From the NCBI GenBank assembly GCA_945874815.1, contig CAMCIE010000029.1, positions 1 through 10,304 of the forward strand: a DNA stretch of 10,304 nucleotides, read 5' to 3'. This DNA comes from an uncultured Bacteroidales bacterium. Its GTDB lineage: Bacteria > Bacteroidota > Bacteroidia > Bacteroidales > UBA932. The notes beneath the pieces were generated by a model. It saw nothing but the letters and a program-made list of their open reading frames with translations, had not been told where the DNA came from and ran no database searches. Of the stretch, positions 7,158 through 10,304 are shown one piece after another (position 1 is the stretch's first letter; each line of letters opens with the position of its first letter). The position numbers were made by a program, and so were the translations under genes.

Positions 7158-9320
7158 CTATTTAACAATATCCATTTCATCAATAAGGTGGCGAGCCCCG
7201 CCGAACTTATCCACAATGAAGAGGACGTAACGGATGTCCACATTGATGCACCTCTGAAGGTCCGGCTCGAACATGACATCGCTGCTCATTGACTCCCAGT
7301 TGCCATCAAAGGCAAGGCCGATGAGCTGACCCTCTGCATTCATGATCGGGCTTCCTGAATTTCCACCTGTAATGTCGTTGTTGCTTAGGAATGCCACAGG
7401 CATCTTTCCGTTCTCCTGAGCATATTCCCCGAAGTCATTTTCCTGCCACAACTGTTTGAGCTTTGCAGGAACTACGAACTCCCAGTTGTCCGGATCCTCT
7501 TTCTCCATCACTCCGTCCAAAGTCGTGTAATATCTGTAGATTACGCCATCCTTTGGAGAATAACCCTTGACAGTACCGTAAGTGAGCCTCATGGTTGAGT
7601 TCGCATCCGGATACATTGCCTGGCCTTTCTTCCACTGCAGCAGACCTTTGGTATATACCTGACGTGCCTGATTCAAGTCTTGCTGGGACTTTCTTATAAC
7701 GTCTATGTATTTGTAGAATACATTGTATGCTGCTTTTGAGAAAGAACATGCTATGTCATCCAGAACGCCGGCACCACAGTTCCTGACAGCTTCCTCAAGT
7801 GCTGATTTGCTGGTGAATACACTGTTGTCAAATACCTTGTCAACATAGGCATCGATGTCCAGGCTTTCAAAATCTGCATCCAATCCGGAGATATAGTCCT
7901 CCTTGTCAGCCCTTTCTCTGTAGAACTTCAGCATAGCCTTTGACAAATCACGGTCAACCTCCACGGAGTAGTCTGCATAGGCAGGAGCAATGTTGTTGAA
8001 AGCACTGTTCAAAGCAGCGACAGTATCTTTGTCTGCTCTAAGGCATTTAGTGAATTCTGATTTGAACGCAGCAGTGAAATTCACAATCTCAATGCTGCCG
8101 ACAGACTCTGTCGAAAGAGTATAGGCAAGGGTTTCATCCTTTGCACTCTCTATTCCTTTGGCAAGGTCCTGAAGCACCGTGCCGAATTCCTTCTGCCTCT
8201 TGCCTTTCTTGTCTGCATGCACCCACTCTTCGAAAGCCTTCTCTTCCTCCTGAGCCCTTGCAATGATTCCGAGCTTGTCGAAAGCCAGTTTCATACCCTG
8301 CCATTTCTTCCATCCGTTTGATGAGCTTGCATATTTGCTTGCATACTGGATCTTCACCTTAGGATCTGCAAGCATGTGCTCCAGCAACACATTCTGGCGA
8401 AGAGTACGGCAGGCGATGCGCACGTCGTTCTGGGCAATCTGCATCTGAAGTTCAGGGGAAGTCTGGAAACGTGTAGTCCTGCCCGGGAATCCCATAATCA
8501 TGGTGTAGTCACCTTCCTGAACGCCCTTCAGAGAAATCTTCAGATGATTCTTCGGTGCAAGCGGCACATTCTCAGGAGAATAATCTGCAGGATTGTTGTC
8601 TTTGTCCGCATAAACACGGAACATCGAGAAATCTCCCGTATGGCGTGGCCACATCCAGTTGTCGGTATCGGCACCGAACTTACCGATTGATGAAGGCGGT
8701 GCTCCCACAAAACGGATGTCCCTGTATGTCTTGGTTACGAGCAGATAAAATGCATTGTTATTATAATAAGGAGTGAGCTTCACATCGCAGTGAGGGTGCT
8801 CTCCCTTCAGCTGCTCAATGATTGAGTCGAGGGCCTTGTCCACTGCTTCTGAGGCTCTCTGGTCCACTTCCGGGTCCTTCGCATATTTTTTCCTTGCCTT
8901 CTGCTCTGCTTTCTCCATGATGGCAGTTACATCCACCATCTTCTCCAGGAAGGTAACAGTCAGGCCATTGCAAGGCAGCTCCTGATCTCTGTTCATTGCC
9001 CAGTAGCCATTGTTGAGATAGTCGTGCTCAACGCTGCTCAACTGCTGGATGCTGCTGTAGCCGCAGTGATGGTTGGTCACGAGCAATCCCTCATCGGAGA
9101 TGATTTCTCCCGTACAGCCTCTTCCGAACTGCACTATCGCATCTTTGAGTGATGTGTTGTTTATGTTGTAAATCTGTTCCGGAGTGAGCGCACAGCCCAG
9201 GTCCTTCATGGCACCGGCATTCAGCTCTTTCAGCAGTGGAAGCATCCACATGCCTTCGTCAGCCCTGATTGTGCCGGCAAATACCGCAATGGCGGTCAGA
9301 ATGCAAAATATCTTTTTCAT
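7158..9320 (-). CDS. S46-family dipeptidyl peptidase (DPP7-like), secreted
   Basis: S46 peptidases remove dipeptides from the N-terminus of peptides in the periplasm of Bacteroidota, feeding amino-acid use. The 720 residues match the family length. MKKIFCILTAIAVFAGTIRA is a signal peptide with likely cleavage after Ala20, before DEGMW. The chymotrypsin-fold triad is visible: His85 in TNHHCGY, Asp230 in WPRHTGDF and Ser655 in TGGNSGSP. Asn221, Trp222, Asn335 and Asp672 sit where the family binds the substrate alpha-amino group. The specificity position 18 residues after the serine is Gly673; DPP11 (Asp/Glu at P1) has Arg there and DPP7 (hydrophobic P1) has Gly, so DPP7-like specificity is inferred. 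The start lies 17 bp after rnhB, with a weak AGGA (9325-9328) 4 nt before the ATG. The TAG stop is partly formed by the adjacent repeat, and the last residues (DEMDIVK) may have been affected by its insertion. Confidence 0.95.
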   Translation of the reverse strand: MKKIFCILTAIAVFAGTIRADEGMWMLPLLKELNAGAMKDLGCALTPEQIYNINNTSLKDAIVQFGRGCTGEIISDEGLLVTNHHCGYSSIQQLSSVEHDYLNNGYWAMNRDQELPCNGLTVTFLEKMVDVTAIMEKAEQKARKKYAKDPEVDQRASEAVDKALDSIIEQLKGEHPHCDVKLTPYYNNNAFYLLVTKTYRDIRFVGAPPSSIGKFGADTDNWMWPRHTGDFSMFRVYADKDNNPADYSPENVPLAPKNHLKISLKGVQEGDYTMIMGFPGRTTRFQTSPELQMQIAQNDVRIACRTLRQNVLLEHMLADPKVKIQYASKYASSSNGWKKWQGMKLAFDKLGIIARAQEEEKAFEEWVHADKKGKRQKEFGTVLQDLAKGIESAKDETLAYTLSTESVGSIEIVNFTAAFKSEFTKCLRADKDTVAALNSAFNNIAPAYADYSVEVDRDLSKAMLKFYRERADKEDYISGLDADFESLDIDAYVDKVFDNSVFTSKSALEEAVRNCGAGVLDDIACSFSKAAYNVFYKYIDVIRKSQQDLNQARQVYTKGLLQWKKGQAMYPDANSTMRLTYGTVKGYSPKDGVIYRYYTTLDGVMEKEDPDNWEFVVPAKLKQLWQENDFGEYAQENGKMPVAFLSNNDITGGNSGSPIMNAEGQLIGLAFDGNWESMSSDVMFEPDLQRCINVDIRYVLFIVDKFGGARHLIDEMDIVK

Positions 9321-9337
9321 AATATCCTATTATTTAT

Positions 9338-9949
9338 TTAAAACAAAGTTGGTTCCAGTTCCTTTGGATGGAAGCTCATCCTGTGATGCGGGGTGTATCC
9401 ATGCTTTTTGATTGCTTCAATATGTTCCTTCGTGGGATATCCCATGTTTCTGTCCCATCCGTATTCGGGGAATTGTTTTGCAAGCTCCCTCATATATTCG
9501 TCCCTCCATGTTTTTGCCAGGACAGATGCGGCGGCAATGGGGGCATATTTTCCATCTCCCTTCACAATGCATTGATAATCATAGCCGTCAAAAGGCTTGA
9601 ACCTGTTCCCGTCGATAAGAAGGAATTCCGGTTTCACGCTCAGCCGTCTTACGGCCCTCTGCATGCCGGTGATGGAAGCATTCAAAATGTTGATGGAATC
9701 AATCTCGCAAGGATTAACTTTTTCCACTGCCCAGGCCAGTGCCTCCCGTTCAATCACCTCACGGAGGATATTCCGTGCCTTTTCCGTCATTTTCTTCGAA
9801 TCGTTGAGCAGGGGATGATGGAAATCCTCGGGCAGAATCACCGAAGCTGCAAAAACAGGACCGGCAAGAGGTCCTCTCCCAGCTTCGTCGCACCCGGCTT
9901 CAATCACTCCGGGATGCATGAAATTCAAAAGTTTCGGCTCAATGTGCAT
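9338..9949 (-). CDS. rnhB: Ribonuclease HII
   Basis: RNase HII cuts the RNA strand of RNA-DNA hybrids and nicks 5' of single ribonucleotides in DNA, starting ribonucleotide excision repair. The frame can begin at GTG 9964 (208 residues), ATG 9949 (203) or ATG 9919 (193). I chose 9949, because LLNFMHPGVIEAGC resembles the N-termini I recall from Bacteroides homologues. Numbered from the GTG, the catalytic acids are Asp26 and Glu27 in GCDEAGRGPLAGPV, Asp118 in LLIDGNRF and Asp155 in KTWRDEYM. The GRG motif (29-31) and Tyr176 in MGYPTKEH recognise the ribonucleotide junction. ASVLAKT (146-152) and PHHRMSFHP near the end are also typical. All residues needed for activity are present. The gene lies 18 bp after the helix-turn-helix gene and 17 bp before the S46 gene. 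A well-formed candidate promoter ends just before ATG 9949. Confidence 0.97.
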   Translation of the reverse strand: MHIEPKLLNFMHPGVIEAGCDEAGRGPLAGPVFAASVILPEDFHHPLLNDSKKMTEKARNILREVIEREALAWAVEKVNPCEIDSINILNASITGMQRAVRRLSVKPEFLLIDGNRFKPFDGYDYQCIVKGDGKYAPIAAASVLAKTWRDEYMRELAKQFPEYGWDRNMGYPTKEHIEAIKKHGYTPHHRMSFHPKELEPTLF

Positions 9950-9953
9950 CTTG

Positions 9954-9985
9954 CAAAAGTACACAATCTATTCGTCTTCGCCAAA
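9954..9985 (-). promoter_or_regulatory. Candidate Bacteroidota promoter for rnhB
   Basis: On the minus strand TTTG (9985-9982) is followed by 20 nt and then TACTTTTG (9961-9954). This matches both the -33 (TTTG) and -7 (TAnnTTTG) boxes of the Bacteroidota vegetative promoter, at the expected spacing. The -33 box lies in the last codons of the upstream helix-turn-helix gene. Transcription would start at about 9951-9947, at or next to ATG 9949, so the mRNA would be leaderless or translation would begin at ATG 9919. The short motifs leave room for chance. Confidence 0.45.
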
Positions 9986-10304
9986 GCTTTTCTTGAGCAT
10001 CGTTATTATTTCATTCTTGGTTGCAATGGTTTCCTCCAGATATGAGACCATTTTTTCGAGTTCAGCAATCCTTCTGTCCCGTTCCTTTATTTTTTCGTCA
10101 TATTCAGCCTGAAGGTCACGGAGTTTACCGGGATTGTCAATTTGTGCCGGCATATAGCCAAGGACAATCTCCTCGGTGGGAGTATTGGTGATTCGTGCCA
10201 TCTTCAGGATGTGCTGATTCATCATGGATGTACTTCCTTTCTCCAATTCCCGGTATGCAGTAATGGAAATCCCCAGCAGGTCGGCCATCTCTTCCTGAGT
10301 CATT
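9968..10304 (-). CDS. XRE-type helix-turn-helix protein with coiled-coil tail, 5' end cut
   Basis: About 112 C-terminal codons are present. The visible ATG at 10303 is probably internal, because the following TQEEMADLLGISITAYRELEKG is helix 2 to helix 4 of an XRE/Cro fold, whose first helix should lie upstream of the window. Residues 1-50 (from that Met) hold the DNA-binding domain. Residues about 60-105 are highly charged with a heptad pattern (Ile79, Leu82, Val86, Leu89, Ile93, Ile100, Leu103), predicting a coiled coil and dimerisation. The role is unknown; a small transcription regulator is the plain reading. There is no sign of a toxin partner or prophage genes here. The TAG stop is 18 bp before the chosen rnhB start, so the two may share a transcript. 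Confidence 0.85.
   Translation of the reverse strand, partial: MTQEEMADLLGISITAYRELEKGSTSMMNQHILKMARITNTPTEEIVLGYMPAQIDNPGKLRDLQAEYDEKIKERDRRIAELEKMVSYLEETIATKNEIITMLKKSFGEDE

Larger units (their letters stand above)
7038..7159. repeat. Composite intergenic repeat with inverted ends
   Basis: The element is bounded by inverted arms. The left arm (7038-7065) starts AGATTTCTCGACTTCGCTCG and ends AAATGACA. The right arm (7124-7159), read on the minus strand, starts AGATTTCTCCACGCGCTTCG and ends TCGAAATGACA. Inside are two full and one partial 26-bp direct repeats and a perfect 11-bp stem. It fills most of the gap between the S46 peptidase gene and mrp. Its right end supplies the AG of the TAG stop codon of the S46 gene. 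No transposase or coding capacity is present, so it resembles a REP/MITE-like non-coding repeat. I recall similar sequences scattered between genes in many Bacteroidota genomes, from memory only. Confidence 0.8.

Noticed and set aside
7038..7159. CRISPR array
   Set aside because: The direct repeats are contiguous with no spacers, and no cas genes are present.
7034..7279. Minus-strand frame of 81 codons across the repeat and the S46 3' end
   Set aside because: Its C-terminal half is a translation of the repeat element (phrases such as MSFRAKSRNL), and the rest is out of frame with the S46 gene.
9368..10045. Plus-strand open frame (225 codons) opposite rnhB and the helix-turn-helix gene
   Set aside because: The opposite strand carries all catalytic motifs of RNase HII; this frame has no recognisable motif and no start signals.
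9968..10304. Antitoxin of a toxin-antitoxin pair or a phage repressor
   Set aside because: The XRE fold alone does not show this; the next gene is rnhB, and no toxin, integrase or phage gene is visible.

Overview
The window comes from a member of Bacteroidales (phylum Bacteroidota), probably a host-associated or gut lineage. Evidence: an S46-family dipeptidyl peptidase; a Mrp ATPase whose C-terminal segment, from memory, resembles Bacteroidota copies and lacks the usual Fe-S cysteine pair; a transglutaminase-like lipoprotein of a type common in Bacteroides relatives; A/T-rich leaders mostly without Shine-Dalgarno sequences; and candidate promoters with the Bacteroidota -7 box TAnnTTTG. Base composition looks balanced (about half G+C, by eye). 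Genus cannot be decided from this sequence.

All eight supported genes lie on the minus strand, so transcription runs from right to left. In that order they are: the 3' part of an XRE-type helix-turn-helix protein with a coiled-coil tail (cut by the right edge); rnhB (RNase HII); a secreted S46 dipeptidyl peptidase; a 136-bp gap filled by a repeat element; mrp (P-loop ATPase); mutS (mismatch recognition); glmS (glucosamine-6-phosphate synthase); cutC; and a transglutaminase-like lipoprotein (cut by the left edge). Spacing is tight: 18 bp, 17 bp, the 136-bp repeat gap, 58 bp, 24 bp, 7 bp, then a 4-bp ATGA overlap between cutC and the lipoprotein gene. The mrp-mutS-glmS-cutC-lipoprotein block may be one or two transcription units, with a candidate promoter before mutS. 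The xre-rnhB-S46 block may be another, with a candidate promoter at the xre/rnhB junction.

The genes do not form one pathway. RNase HII and MutS both serve genome integrity. GlmS feeds amino-sugar and cell-wall synthesis. The S46 peptidase supplies dipeptides in the periplasm. Mrp is presumed to act in Fe-S or other cofactor handling. Most of this is ordinary core-genome content.

I did not find a convincing undescribed system. The points most worth a second look are the composite repeat at 7038-7159, which supplies the stop codon of the S46 gene; the Mrp that lacks the CxxC motif; the Gly at the S46 specificity position, pointing to DPP7-like rather than DPP11-like specificity; and the translational coupling of cutC to a transglutaminase-like lipoprotein. 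There is no gene-free stretch above 300 bp; the longest is the 136-bp repeat gap at 7022-7157.
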